Counted from the stretch's first letter, positions 8,118 to 18,228 are shown. The stretch: DNA of 40,498 nt from Selenomonadaceae bacterium (GCA_017475745.1 JAFVEZ010000037.1:1-40498), one strand, 5' to 3'. Notes: generated by a model not told the origin, from the sequence alone. Program-made: numbers and translations.

Positions 8118-8146
8118 ATTATATATGCTTATTGTATTCGTGTCAA
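8118..8146 (-). promoter_or_regulatory. Consensus sigma-A promoter for the 107-codon and SwrB-like genes
   Basis: TTGACA (8141-8146), 17-base spacer, TATAAT (8118-8123) on the minus strand: a full match to the housekeeping consensus. The -35 box overlaps the end of dhaL. The leader of about 80 bases contains a 7-bp stem, CGGATAG with CTATCTG. Confidence 0.85.
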
Positions 8147-8775
8147 ACTAATTTGTTATCTTTGAGGAATTGACAAAATGTACGGAAGATTATCATTGAG
8201 GAGACAGCACCCGGATCCTCAAATCCTATGCTTCGTTCTCCGATATAGCTGGCACGACCTCTCTTGGCAGCAATAGTCTTTGTAAATTCAACACCCTCAC
8301 GTGCTGCCGTCAAGGCATCATCTAAAACCTCATCTATAGATTTATCTTTAGTTTTATCGGCTTGCAGGCTCTCATATATCGGAATTAGGGTATCAAGCAT
8401 TGTCTTGTCACCCTTCTTGGCATGCCCGCGCCTTTGAATACCTGCAATCGCCGTCTCAAAGAACTTTGCCAAGGTCTCAGCATCAAGATTAGAGTTTTCA
8501 TCTAAAGTCTTGGAAGCTTCGACGAAGCCTGTGCCATAGAGTGGGCCGGCAGCTCCTCCGACATTCATTATGATCGCTTGTCCGACGGCATTACACAAAA
8601 CACCAGCGTTTAAGTCATTATCATCAAGTTCCTCAATCGCTTCTAAAACTGCCGTCGCACCTCTAGCCATATTTAAACCATGATCGCCATCGCCTATCTT
8701 GGTGTCTAACATTGTCAAATGATTCTTTTCGGCAATTATAGCATTTGCAACAAATTTAACCGTTTCTTTTAACAA
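8143..8775 (-). CDS. dhaL: Dihydroxyacetone kinase ADP-binding subunit DhaL
   Basis: A 210-residue helical-barrel nucleotide-binding subunit. Motifs: TKIGDGDHGLNMARG (the Asp residues chelate Mg-nucleotide), NVGGAAGPLYGTGF, RRGHAKKGDKTMLDTL, and KRGRASYIGERSIGFEDPGA. In PTS-dependent systems DhaL works with DhaK (which binds dihydroxyacetone) and DhaM. Neither is next to it here, so it may act with partners elsewhere or on another substrate. The start is TTG at 8775, chosen because AAAGGAGG lies at 8783-8790. It appears to be a single-gene unit. Confidence 0.92.
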   Translation of the reverse strand: MLKETVKFVANAIIAEKNHLTMLDTKIGDGDHGLNMARGATAVLEAIEELDDNDLNAGVLCNAVGQAIIMNVGGAAGPLYGTGFVEASKTLDENSNLDAETLAKFFETAIAGIQRRGHAKKGDKTMLDTLIPIYESLQADKTKDKSIDEVLDDALTAAREGVEFTKTIAAKRGRASYIGERSIGFEDPGAVSSMIIFRTFCQFLKDNKLV

Positions 8776-8871
8776 TTTCGTTTCCTCCTTTGTAATTTAG
8801 TCGTTGTTGTTATATTCTATCATATGGACTTATATTCCTGCAGAGAAAACACATGTATATTTGTCAAAGTC

Positions 8872-8900
8872 TTGAAAAAGGTTATCAAGTTTAGTATAAT
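8872..8900 (+). promoter_or_regulatory. Sigma-A promoter of the sensor-kinase operon
   Basis: TTGAAA (8872-8877), 17-base spacer, TATAAT (8895-8900), about 26 bases before the GTG start at 8933. It is the only clear promoter ahead of the five closely spaced genes running to 18211. Confidence 0.85.
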
Positions 8901-8932
8901 AATTACAATTCATATATAGTTGAGGTGGTATA

Positions 8933-10045
8933 GTGCAAATAAATTCAAATAAAAGATGGTTGAGAGCCTTATTTATTTTGGGTGGTCTGATAATAGTAGC
9001 AATCGTTTGCGTTTTGTCCTTTGCCTTTGATGTATCAGTAGAGGATAAGAACCAAGAGCGAATCGGATTGCTTTTAATTGATAGTAATAATAACGAGGAA
9101 TGGAAGAAAATTCAATATAACAGCCTAAAAGAAGTGTGCTATGAAATTGGTGCAGTGCTTCTCGATAGACAAAGTGTTACAGAAAACGCCGTAAACTTTA
9201 AATTAATGATCTCTGAACTTGTAAATGAAGGCGCCAAGATGATATTTGTCACCACTCCGACTAATACTCTTCCAAGAGAATATTTTGCAGAAGAATATCC
9301 AAATGTTGATTTTGCAACCAATTCTGTTGATTATAGAGAAAAGAATTTAACACCTTACCTAGTTAGAATGTATCAAGGTCGTTGGTTGTCTGGAATACTC
9401 GCCGGAATGAAAACTAAAACCAACGTCATAGGTTATGTGGCTTCATTACCTGATTCTTTGATAAATCTTGAGATAAATGCCTTTGCCTTAGGTGTGCAAA
9501 GGGTAAATCCAAATGCCGAAGTTATCGTAATGTGGACGGGTGATTGGAATAATGCAGAAATAGAGGAAGAGCATACCAAGCGCCTTGTGAATGAAGCAAA
9601 TGCTGATATCATCACCTATCATCAAAATGATAGAACCGTAGCAGATACGGCAGAAGCTCTTAATGTGGATTTTATCGGATATAATGATAATCTTGAAGGT
9701 TACTCGGAACACCGTCTCACCTCAGTCGTGTGTCGTTGGGATATCTACTATCGAGATATTATCAATAGATATCTCAAAGGTGAACTGAATCATAACAACG
9801 ATCGTTGGCTTGATATAAATAGCGGTAGTGTTGTACTCACTAATTATTCTGATCTTGTTACACCAGAAATGCACAACAAGGTTGAAAGTTTGCGACAAGA
9901 ACTCCTTCAAGGTAATAATATATTTTCTGGCGATATATATGACAATGAAGGTGTTCAACATTGTGCAGATGGTGAGACTATAAGTGACAAAGCTCTCCTC
10001 TTTAGGACAAACTGGCTTGTGAGAGGAGTTAAGGTTCTTGAATAA
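8933..10045 (+). CDS. Membrane-anchored BMP-family (PnrA-like) binding protein, probable sensor
   Basis: 370 residues. One N-terminal transmembrane helix (about 11-31, [20 protein letters not shown]) has no lipobox Cys, and is followed by a class I periplasmic-binding-protein fold of the basic membrane protein type: [75 protein letters not shown] proteins usually bind nucleosides or autoinducer-like ligands for ABC import. Here there is no transporter; the gene overlaps a histidine kinase by 8 bases, so ligand sensing for the kinases is inferred. The start is GTG with GAGGTGG four bases upstream. The stable membrane anchor also suggests a sensor rather than a freely moving binding protein. 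Confidence 0.82.
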   Translation: MQINSNKRWLRALFILGGLIIVAIVCVLSFAFDVSVEDKNQERIGLLLIDSNNNEEWKKIQYNSLKEVCYEIGAVLLDRQSVTENAVNFKLMISELVNEGAKMIFVTTPTNTLPREYFAEEYPNVDFATNSVDYREKNLTPYLVRMYQGRWLSGILAGMKTKTNVIGYVASLPDSLINLEINAFALGVQRVNPNAEVIVMWTGDWNNAEIEEEHTKRLVNEANADIITYHQNDRTVADTAEALNVDFIGYNDNLEGYSEHRLTSVVCRWDIYYRDIINRYLKGELNHNNDRWLDINSGSVVLTNYSDLVTPEMHNKVESLRQELLQGNNIFSGDIYDNEGVQHCADGETISDKALLFRTNWLVRGVKVLE

Positions 10046-12944
10046 ATTGAAGCAAAAATTAAAGTATCACGGCATATCAATGCGTACCTTCTATAACTTT
10101 CTAATGTTGCTATTGTGTCTGCTGGCATTTGCATTGCTGATGCAATATAAGATGACTAAACTTCTAAACAATGCATTGGAGCAACAGCTTATTCGTCAAA
10201 CTGCCAACCTCTCAATGATGGCGGAAGAGCGAGTTGACAAAACCTTTGAAAATTTAGAGTATTTAGCGAAGCACATTGAGGAGAGTCCTTCTGTCCTACC
10301 TGATTTAATGAAGCGTCTCAATGCTGCTAAAGCTGAATTTAAGGTTCGCGGAATTTTAATAGGTATAATTGATTCAAACGGTAAAGCCATTCAAGGTGAA
10401 GGATTGAGCCACTCTGATTTTAAGAACTTATATATGTCATTCCGTGGCCACAGAGTCATTGACTATTGCTCTGGCAAGGGTCTCTTATTTGCTTGTCCAA
10501 TCTATAATGGCAATAATATTCGATATGTCATTTACCGACTCTATGAAGAGCGCGTTCTGTTTGATAATTTCGGACTTGAAGAGTATGATTCCGCCAGCCA
10601 TATCCTAATTCAGAACAGTGTAGGAGAAGTTGTAGTGCCTTATCGCGGATATAATAAGAAGGATAAGGACTTTTTTGCAGATCACGTGATTGCCGAGGAC
10701 TTTTACAAAGTTCGCGATAAGCTCAAGTACAAAAAGGCAGCATCAACTTACTCAGAGGGCTCAAAAGGTAAATACTTCATATTTGGTTCAAATTTACCTA
10801 AAACCGATCTGAAGATTATGGGCTATGTACCTTGGCAGGCGGTAGGTAAAAGTATAGAAAAGGCAAATGCATTGATATTTATAGTCAATAGCCTTCTAGC
10901 ATTACTCTTTTTCGTAGTGAGTGCCTATCTCTTGTTGTTAAACGAAAAGGCTAAACTCACCGATATACTCAGTGTTGAGAAGACCGAAGCGGATCAAGCA
11001 AATCAAGCCAAATCTGCCTTCTTGGCCAATATGAGTCATGAGATTCGCACGCCGATTAACGCCGTCATCGGCATGAATGAGATGATTCTTCGCGAATGTA
11101 AGGACGCAACGATAATCAAGTATGCCCAAAATGCACACGCCGCTTCAGAATCACTACTGTCATTAATCAACGACATACTTGACTTCAGCAAGATAGAGAG
11201 CGGCAAGATGGAACTTGTAGAGGAAATTTATCGCCTTGATGATCTCGTCAAGAATCTCGTCAACATGATAAAACCACGTGCTGACAAGAAGGATTTAGCC
11301 TTCGAGGTTAAGGTTGATGATAGTATACCCAATGAGTTGTACGGTGATTCTGTGAGACTTCGCCAAATTGTTGTAAACTTCTTAACCAATGCCGTGAAGT
11401 ATACCAAGGTTGGTAGTGTTGTATTCAGTGTCAGCAAAGAAGATCGTGGCAGTACTGAGATCATCTTGAAGTTTAGCATTAAGGATACTGGAATTGGTAT
11501 TCGTGAAGAAGACAAACAGAAGTTGTTTACGGACTTCCAGCGCTTCGACTCCAAGAAGAACAAGAACATTGAGGGCACTGGTCTCGGCCTTGCTATTACT
11601 TATAGACTCGTCAACATGATGGACGGCTGGATTCAAGTTGAGAGCGTGTATGGCGAAGGATCAAACTTCATAGTGATGATACCTCAAAAGGTTATGGGTA
11701 CGGAGCTAGTAGGTAACTTTGCAGAGAAGTTGAACACTTTGACCGAAAAGCCCAAAGAGTATAAAGTCAGCTTTATTGCGCCAGAAGCTAAGATTCTAGT
11801 CGTTGATGACAATGAAATGAACTTGCTAGTTGCAACGAGTCTGTTAAAGTCAACACAAATTCAAGTTGACACGGCAATGAGCGGAATGTCTGCCCTCAAG
11901 AAAATGGCGGAGAAGCAGTATGACTTAATCTTAATGGATCAAATGATGCCAAGTCTCGACGGTATCCAGACACTCAAACTCTCTAAGGACATGGAAGAAA
12001 ATAAATCTCTAAATGCTCCAATGATAGTTTTGACGGCAAATGCAATCTCCGGTGCAAAGGAGATGTTCATTAAAGAAGGATTTACCAATTACCTAAGCAA
12101 GCCGATTGACGTTGCTGCCCTTGAGAAGATGTTGATGGACTATCTACCGATTGAAAAGATTAAGGCACCGGATAGTACTCAGCAGGTGGCAGACAGCAAC
12201 AAGCTTGCGGCGGATAGTGTTCAGCAGGCAGAGAACGGTGGAGAGGAATATAAGTATCTGAATACCACTATGGGATTGCAGTACAGTGCCGGAATGGACG
12301 ATATGTATCGCAATATCTTAGAAATGTTCTGCAAGCTCAAGGACGACAAGAAGGCTAAAATCCAGGAAGCTTTCGATAGTGGAGATTGGAATAGTTACAC
12401 TACCTTTGTACATGCTTTGAAGTCAACTTCGCTGTCAATCGGTGGAGAGCAGACCTCAGAACTTGCCAAGCAGCTTGAGGAATCTGGTAAAATATTAATA
12501 GCTAAATCAACCTCAGAATTGGACAAGCAACAGGCTGAAGAATATATCAAGACCCACAATGCCGAAGCAATGGACCTTTACGACAAACTTGTTGAAGAGG
12601 GTAGAAGGTATCTAAATTTAAAGGTAGAAGATAATATTCAGCCGACAACAGAGTCGACAGAAGATATAATTCAGCAGTCGTCAGTTGATGACGAAGAGCA
12701 AATCAAAGATGATTCCGATTTGGAATTTATGATAAATCTTCAAGAAGCTTTCGAGAGTGAAGACTGGGCAAAGTATTCTTCGTTGCTGCAAGGAATTACA
12801 CAGGACTTTGACGAACTTAAACAAATCAAGATGCTCTGCCAAATGATAACCTCAGACCTCACAACCGATGAGGAGAAGTCAGAGGCAATTAAGTATATCA
12901 AGGAACATCATAATGATATTATAGAAGCGGTGGCGAAAGAGTAA
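10038..12944 (+). CDS. Hybrid histidine kinase: HisKA-HATPase-REC-HPt plus degenerate HPt-like repeat
   Basis: 968 residues. TM1 (about 17-37) and TM2 (about 278-300) flank an extracytoplasmic sensor region of about 240 residues. Then come HisKA with phospho-His334 in [15 protein letters not shown], HATPase_c ([26 protein letters not shown]), a receiver with phospho-Asp634 in LILMDQMMP, and an HPt domain with His792 in [11 protein letters not shown]-terminal segment from about 895 ([20 protein letters not shown]) mirrors the HPt helix but has Gln918 in place of His. The start is TTG at 10038, ten bases after GGAG and overlapping the BMP gene. It should autophosphorylate and pass phosphate through its own REC and HPt to a response regulator. 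Confidence 0.93.
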   Translation: MNKLKQKLKYHGISMRTFYNFLMLLLCLLAFALLMQYKMTKLLNNALEQQLIRQTANLSMMAEERVDKTFENLEYLAKHIEESPSVLPDLMKRLNAAKAEFKVRGILIGIIDSNGKAIQGEGLSHSDFKNLYMSFRGHRVIDYCSGKGLLFACPIYNGNNIRYVIYRLYEERVLFDNFGLEEYDSASHILIQNSVGEVVVPYRGYNKKDKDFFADHVIAEDFYKVRDKLKYKKAASTYSEGSKGKYFIFGSNLPKTDLKIMGYVPWQAVGKSIEKANALIFIVNSLLALLFFVVSAYLLLLNEKAKLTDILSVEKTEADQANQAKSAFLANMSHEIRTPINAVIGMNEMILRECKDATIIKYAQNAHAASESLLSLINDILDFSKIESGKMELVEEIYRLDDLVKNLVNMIKPRADKKDLAFEVKVDDSIPNELYGDSVRLRQIVVNFLTNAVKYTKVGSVVFSVSKEDRGSTEIILKFSIKDTGIGIREEDKQKLFTDFQRFDSKKNKNIEGTGLGLAITYRLVNMMDGWIQVESVYGEGSNFIVMIPQKVMGTELVGNFAEKLNTLTEKPKEYKVSFIAPEAKILVVDDNEMNLLVATSLLKSTQIQVDTAMSGMSALKKMAEKQYDLILMDQMMPSLDGIQTLKLSKDMEENKSLNAPMIVLTANAISGAKEMFIKEGFTNYLSKPIDVAALEKMLMDYLPIEKIKAPDSTQQVADSNKLAADSVQQAENGGEEYKYLNTTMGLQYSAGMDDMYRNILEMFCKLKDDKKAKIQEAFDSGDWNSYTTFVHALKSTSLSIGGEQTSELAKQLEESGKILIAKSTSELDKQQAEEYIKTHNAEAMDLYDKLVEEGRRYLNLKVEDNIQPTTESTEDIIQQSSVDDEEQIKDDSDLEFMINLQEAFESEDWAKYSSLLQGITQDFDELKQIKMLCQMITSDLTTDEEKSEAIKYIKEHHNDIIEAVAKE

Positions 12945-12946
12945 CT

Positions 12947-15865
12947 ATGTTCAGACTACTGAAAAAAGGCACAAAGTCAGATTTCTACGTAATTGCGGTG
13001 ATTGTCCTGTTGTGTCTCTTTAGGACTACCCTGTCACTATATTTGGAATTGGACAACTACCAGCAAATAGTTCTCAATGCACTGATCAGCGTGATGATAC
13101 TGGTAATAGTCTTATTCACACTGAAGAAGAAGATAACAAATCAGCAGGAGCTCAACACGAAAGAAAATCTCCTCAATGGTCTGCTGGCAGAGAGTCGTCA
13201 AACTCTCAAGGTGATTATCAGTGTCGCTCAAGATAACCAAGTCAAAGAGCCGGCAATGCAGCTCAGTGAAATGATTGACAACATAAGGACATTCAATACC
13301 GTCGAGACGGTAAGCGTCAATCGACCTGAGGAGCTGCTGAAGAGGTCGCGTCTCAATAAGCGATTGCGATTGGGTATTGTTGCTATCCTTGTTGTGCTGA
13401 TGCTTGGCAGTCTCGCTGTCTATGTCGGCACGACGTTTGAGCTCATTGAAAGCCAGATGTATCGTGCTATTGATCTCTCTGATAATGAGGCAGTTGCCAA
13501 GCTCCTCGGCAAGGGCAGCTATACTTTCCGCGTTGATGAGAGCGGTGCTATCCTTGATCACCCAAACAGTGACTACAATTCTAAAAACATCAAGCAGACC
13601 GAATATTTGGAGTCGTACCAAACTGGCACCACAACTTTTATCACCGATTACACCGATAGTTACTGTGTATGTTTGAGTAAAAAGGACCCTGCCACCGGTT
13701 ATCGCACTGTGGTGGTGACAAGTTGGTGGACTATGTACGGCAGCAGTCTGTTGTTGGGAGTTATCATCTTCTTGATTTTCCTGCTATGTATTATTGTTGT
13801 TGATATTTTCATTGATCGTCTCTTTGACTGGCAGGATTCCGTCAACAGTCAACTTGAAAAGGCGATTGATGATGCAGTCGCAGCTGGAAAGGCAAAATCT
13901 CAATTCTTCGCGCAAATGTCACACGAGATCAGAACGCCTATCAATGCCGTCATTGGTATGAACGAGATGATTCTTCGTGAGTGCAGAGATGCTGCTATCA
14001 TCAAATATGCTCAAAATGCTCACGCCGCGTCGGAAGCTCTCTTGTCGTTGATTAATGATATTCTTGACTTCAGTAAACTCGAATCTGAGAAGATGGAACT
14101 CGTTGAAGAGACTTACCAACTTGATGATCTCATTAGGAATCTCATCAACATGATAAAATTCCGTGCCGAAAAGAAAAGTCTTGACTTTCGAGTGAATGTG
14201 AACGAAAATATACCTAACGAACTTTTTGGCGATTCGACGAGAATACGTCAAGTCGTTGTAAACTTTTTGACAAATGCCGTCAAATATACCAAAGTCGGTG
14301 GCGTACTGTTTACTGTTGATATGGAATTAGGTATTGATGATGATGGAGCGAAACGCCAACAAGGAGAGGTGCTTTTAAAATTCAGCGTCAAAGACAGCGG
14401 TATAGGTATTCGTGATGAGGATAAATCCAAACTCTTCAAGGACTTTGAGCGCTTCGATGCCAAGAAGAACAAGAACATTGAAGGCACGGGTCTCGGTCTT
14501 GCAATTACTGCCAAATTAGTAAAAATGATGCGCGGCAAGATTGAGGTTGAAAGCGTTTATGGTGAAGGTTCAACCTTTACCGTGCTGGTACCTCAGAAGG
14601 TTATAGGTAGAAAAGGTGTTGGCAGATTTGAGGAAAAGGTAAAGGCAGAAAAGCCTAAGACAGACGCTTATAGAGTTAGCTTCGTTGCGCCTAATGCCAA
14701 AATTCTTGTCGTAGATGACAATGAGATGAATCTACTTGTTGCAACAAGTCTACTAAAGGCAACACAGATACAAGTTGATACTGCTATGAGCGGAATGTCT
14801 GCACTCAAAAAGATGGCTGAGAAAAAGTATGATGTGATATTTCTTGATCAAATGATGCCTAGCTTGGACGGTGTGCAGACATTGCACCTTGCCAAAGACA
14901 TGAAAGAAAACAAGTCGCCGGACGCTCCGATGATAGCACTGACAGCAAATGCTGTCTCCGGTGCAAGAGAGATGTTCTTGAAAGAGGGCTTCAACGATTA
15001 TCTCAGCAAGCCGATTGATGCCGTCGCTCTTGAGAAGATGCTTGCAGAGTATCTGCCTAAGAACTTGCTTCAAGAACCACCTGAAGAAGGTGAAGCGATC
15101 GTATCTACGCCAGCCGCTAACTACTCGCCGCCACCACCTGCTTATAATACTCCAGTGCCGAGTTCTCCGGCAACTGCCGACTACTCTTTGCTGAATCCTG
15201 CTCTGGGTTTGCAGTACAGTGCCGGTATGGAAGATATGTATCGCAACGTTTTGGAGATGTTCTGCAAACTCAAAGATGAGAAGAAGGCGAAGATTCAAGC
15301 GGCCTTTGACAGTAAGAATTGGAATGATTATACCACCTTCGTCCATGCTCTTAAGTCTACCTCGCTGTCAATCGGCAGTCAGAAAACATCAGAACTTGCC
15401 AAAAAGCTTGAGGAATCAGGTAAAATCTTGATAGCGAAATCACCTTCAGAACTCGATAAACAGCAAGCGGAAGAGTTCATCACTAATCATCACGCTGAAG
15501 CAATGGAACTTTACGATAAACTTGTTGAAGAAGGTCGACAATATCTTGGTGGAGGAGCCGCTTCCGCGATGACAAGTACTATTAAGGTTAAAGCTGAGTC
15601 CATTCCTGCGGAACCGAATGCCGAAGATGAGGAAGATGATTCTGATCTTGAGCTGCTATTGGGGCTGCAAAATGCCTTTGAGAGCGAAGATTGGGCAAAG
15701 TACGCCGAAGCGATTCAAGCTATTAGCGATACCGATAACGCCACCTTCAAACAGGTTAATATGGCTTGCAAGATGGTTACTTCTGACCTTACTTCTGATG
15801 AAGAAAAAGTTGAGGCTGTCAAATACATTAAAGATAATCACTCCAAAATAATGGAGATGCTGTAA
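12947..15865 (+). CDS. Second hybrid histidine kinase, paralogue of the preceding gene
   Basis: 972 residues, starting 2 bases after the previous stop. The cytoplasmic core is nearly parallel to the upstream kinase (HisKA His326 in [15 protein letters not shown], receiver Asp634 in [11 protein letters not shown], HPt His800 in FVHALKSTS), but the input part is different. It has four transmembrane segments (about 13-31, 39-60, 140-160, 265-290) with a short extracytoplasmic loop (161-263) that may be a small Cache-like fold. A Pro-rich linker (PPPPAYNTPVPSSPA) joins REC to HPt. The C-terminal repeat [20 protein letters not shown] has Gln924 at the His position, as in the first kinase. It is an apparent tandem duplication with exchanged sensor domains. 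Confidence 0.93.
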   Translation: MFRLLKKGTKSDFYVIAVIVLLCLFRTTLSLYLELDNYQQIVLNALISVMILVIVLFTLKKKITNQQELNTKENLLNGLLAESRQTLKVIISVAQDNQVKEPAMQLSEMIDNIRTFNTVETVSVNRPEELLKRSRLNKRLRLGIVAILVVLMLGSLAVYVGTTFELIESQMYRAIDLSDNEAVAKLLGKGSYTFRVDESGAILDHPNSDYNSKNIKQTEYLESYQTGTTTFITDYTDSYCVCLSKKDPATGYRTVVVTSWWTMYGSSLLLGVIIFLIFLLCIIVVDIFIDRLFDWQDSVNSQLEKAIDDAVAAGKAKSQFFAQMSHEIRTPINAVIGMNEMILRECRDAAIIKYAQNAHAASEALLSLINDILDFSKLESEKMELVEETYQLDDLIRNLINMIKFRAEKKSLDFRVNVNENIPNELFGDSTRIRQVVVNFLTNAVKYTKVGGVLFTVDMELGIDDDGAKRQQGEVLLKFSVKDSGIGIRDEDKSKLFKDFERFDAKKNKNIEGTGLGLAITAKLVKMMRGKIEVESVYGEGSTFTVLVPQKVIGRKGVGRFEEKVKAEKPKTDAYRVSFVAPNAKILVVDDNEMNLLVATSLLKATQIQVDTAMSGMSALKKMAEKKYDVIFLDQMMPSLDGVQTLHLAKDMKENKSPDAPMIALTANAVSGAREMFLKEGFNDYLSKPIDAVALEKMLAEYLPKNLLQEPPEEGEAIVSTPAANYSPPPPAYNTPVPSSPATADYSLLNPALGLQYSAGMEDMYRNVLEMFCKLKDEKKAKIQAAFDSKNWNDYTTFVHALKSTSLSIGSQKTSELAKKLEESGKILIAKSPSELDKQQAEEFITNHHAEAMELYDKLVEEGRQYLGGGAASAMTSTIKVKAESIPAEPNAEDEEDDSDLELLLGLQNAFESEDWAKYAEAIQAISDTDNATFKQVNMACKMVTSDLTSDEEKVEAVKYIKDNHSKIMEML

Positions 15866-15889
15866 TATTAAGTAATAAGGAGAATTGAT

Positions 15890-16663
15890 ATGTCCAACGA
15901 ACTTGAAGGCAATGTGATCCTCGTTATTGATGATGACGAAATCAATTTGCAAATGGCAAAGATGATACTTGAAAAGAAACTGCCTTGCCGCGTGATAACC
16001 TGTGATAACGGTATCCAGGGAATAGAAATCTTGAAGCGGCAATACGTCCGTCTCGTCTTGCTGGATATTGTTATGCCTTTCTTTGACGGTATTCAAACCC
16101 TCGAAAAGATTCGCGAAGACCCAAAACTCAAAAACATGCCGGTGATTATGCTAACCGCTTCGACTTCCAAGCAGCATATAGCCAAGGCCATACTTCATGG
16201 TGTCAAGGACTATGTTAAGAAACCTTTCATGCCTGATGAGCTGGTAGATCGAGTGAGCAAGAAGTTAGGACCTATTACTACCAATTCAAAACCGACTCTC
16301 CTGCTGATTGACGACAATGAAGCCAATCGAAAACGCACTCAGGCGGTACTTGAGAGTAGTTTACCTCACGAAGTAATAACGGCGGGTTCTGGTATTGATG
16401 GTATGGAGATTCTCCGCAAGCAGAAGGTCAATCTGGTAGTTGCGAATGCCGAGATGAGCTTTATCAACGGCTATAGGATTGTTGACTTTATGCAGGGCGA
16501 TGCTAATCTGAAGAAGATACCTGCATTCCTCATGGTCTCTTCAGATGATGCTGAGACTGTCCAAAAGGTCAAAGATTCCAACGCGAAGGGTTGTTTGAAA
16601 AAGCCTATTATGGACGCTACCACAATAGCACCGATCATTGAGTATCTAAAAGCGAAGAAGTGA
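15890..16663 (+). CDS. Stand-alone double-receiver protein (REC-REC), second receiver degenerate
   Basis: 257 residues made of two CheY-like domains and no output domain. REC1 (about 8-127) has the acidic pair IDDDE, phospho-Asp59 in VLLDIVMPFFDG, Thr89 in MLTAS and Lys111 in VKKPF, so it looks functional. REC2 (about 135-255) keeps the acidic pair LIDDNE, Ser in MVSSDD and Lys in LKKPI, but the acceptor site reads VVANAEMSFINGY, with Asn186 replacing Asp and Ser replacing the usual Pro. AAGGAG lies 11 bases before the ATG. Its position after two kinases with HPt domains makes REC1 the likely phosphate acceptor; output must go through protein contacts. Confidence 0.92.
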   Translation: MSNELEGNVILVIDDDEINLQMAKMILEKKLPCRVITCDNGIQGIEILKRQYVRLVLLDIVMPFFDGIQTLEKIREDPKLKNMPVIMLTASTSKQHIAKAILHGVKDYVKKPFMPDELVDRVSKKLGPITTNSKPTLLLIDDNEANRKRTQAVLESSLPHEVITAGSGIDGMEILRKQKVNLVVANAEMSFINGYRIVDFMQGDANLKKIPAFLMVSSDDAETVQKVKDSNAKGCLKKPIMDATTIAPIIEYLKAKK

Positions 16664-16681
16664 CATTTGGAGGAGATTAAG

Positions 16682-18211
16682 TTGAAATATATAAGTACAC
16701 GAAATAAAACATCAAAGGCACTGACTTCGGCTGAAGCAATCCTGCAGGGCCTTGCCGATGATGGTGGTTTGCTTGTGCCGGAGAGTATACCAAAAGTCAA
16801 GCCAAAGGACATAGCGGCACTCGTAAATATGAGATATGAAGATAGAGCAGTTGAGATACTGAAGCTTTTTCTGACAGACTACACCACCGATGAGCTTAAG
16901 GAATGTGCCGAGCTTGCCTATGATTGGTTTGATATACACGATCGCACACGCCTTGCCATAATCAGTAACAAGCCTGCAGATGCCAAGAAAATCGAAGCCA
17001 ACAAGAACAATGTTCGCGCTATACTTGAACTCTGGCACGGCCCAACGAGTGCATTTAAGGATATGGCATTACAGATGTTACCACAACTCATGCGAGTCGC
17101 CCTCAAGAAGACAGGTGAATCTCACAATATACTGATTCTTGTAGCGACGAGTGGCGATACTGGCAAGGCAGCGCTGGCTGGTTTTGCCGATGTGCCGCAG
17201 ACGAAGATAATGGTCTTCTATCCGGACGGTGGCGTGAGTAAAATTCAACGTTTACAAATGGTTACTCAGCATGGTAAGAACGTCAACGTAACTGCACTCA
17301 AGGGCAACTTCGACGATTGTCAAAACGGTGTCAAGAAGATATTCAACGATGAGGAGATCGCCAAGAAGCTTGAGAGTGCAAATGTAAAACTCTCTTCCGC
17401 CAACTCAATCAACTGGGGAAGACTCGTACCGCAGATTGTCTACTACTTCTCTGCCTATGCCGATCTCATTGATAACGAGGAGATCAACAATGGCGACCTT
17501 GTAAATATCACCGTTCCAACAGGTAACTTCGGAAATATCCTTGCCGCCTATTATGCCAAGCGAATGGGCTTGCCGGTGAACAAGCTAATCTGCGCTTCAA
17601 ATATCAACAATATCTTGACGGACTTCTTCAACACCGGTGTATATGACCGCAATCGCTCATTCTTCAAGACAATCACACCGTCAATGGATATTCTGATTAG
17701 CAGCAACCTGGAGCGCCTACTTTATCATGAGACTGGTGATCCGAGTTACATTAAGGATCTAATGGATAAGCTCAACACGACAGGCAAATATGAGATCAGC
17801 GCCGACCTCAAGAAGAAGCTGAGTAAGTTATTTTATGCTGATTATGCTGGAGAGAACGAGACTAAAGAGACGATCGGCCACATGTTGAAGGATATGAATT
17901 ATCTGATTGACACTCACACGGCAGTGGCAATGTCAGTTGCAAATAAGTACATTCAGAGCACCAAAGATACTAAGCCAATGATTATAGCTTCGACAGCGAG
18001 TGCTTACAAGTTCGCGCCTGCTGTGCTAACTGCAATCGGTGAGGATATAAGCAAGTTGGACGAGTTTGCTCAGTTGGATAAGCTCAACAAGATAAGCAAT
18101 GTTGCCATTCCACAGGGTCTTGCCGGTCTTAAGACAGCCGAAGTACTTCATACAGATGTCTGTGAGAGTGCTGAGATGGCAGAGAGAGTACTGACCTTCG
18201 CTAAGAAGTGA
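16682..18211 (+). CDS. thrC: Threonine synthase
   Basis: A 509-residue PLP enzyme converting O-phosphohomoserine to threonine. The N-terminus MKYISTRNKTSKALTSAEAI is the long-form type; PLP would be bound by Lys126 in HGPTSAFKDMALQML. Further motifs are LVATSGDTGKAALAGF and TVPTGNFGNILAAYYAKRMG. The start is TTG at 16682, chosen because GGAGGAG at 16669-16675 is six bases upstream and gives the standard N-terminus; the TTG five codons earlier lies on that site. It ends at a strong terminator and appears to be the last gene of the kinase operon, with only about 18 bases between. A functional link with the kinases is not obvious. Confidence 0.96.
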   Translation: MKYISTRNKTSKALTSAEAILQGLADDGGLLVPESIPKVKPKDIAALVNMRYEDRAVEILKLFLTDYTTDELKECAELAYDWFDIHDRTRLAIISNKPADAKKIEANKNNVRAILELWHGPTSAFKDMALQMLPQLMRVALKKTGESHNILILVATSGDTGKAALAGFADVPQTKIMVFYPDGGVSKIQRLQMVTQHGKNVNVTALKGNFDDCQNGVKKIFNDEEIAKKLESANVKLSSANSINWGRLVPQIVYYFSAYADLIDNEEINNGDLVNITVPTGNFGNILAAYYAKRMGLPVNKLICASNINNILTDFFNTGVYDRNRSFFKTITPSMDILISSNLERLLYHETGDPSYIKDLMDKLNTTGKYEISADLKKKLSKLFYADYAGENETKETIGHMLKDMNYLIDTHTAVAMSVANKYIQSTKDTKPMIIASTASAYKFAPAVLTAIGEDISKLDEFAQLDKLNKISNVAIPQGLAGLKTAEVLHTDVCESAEMAERVLTFAKK

Positions 18212-18228
18212 ATCAAGCAAAATAATAA

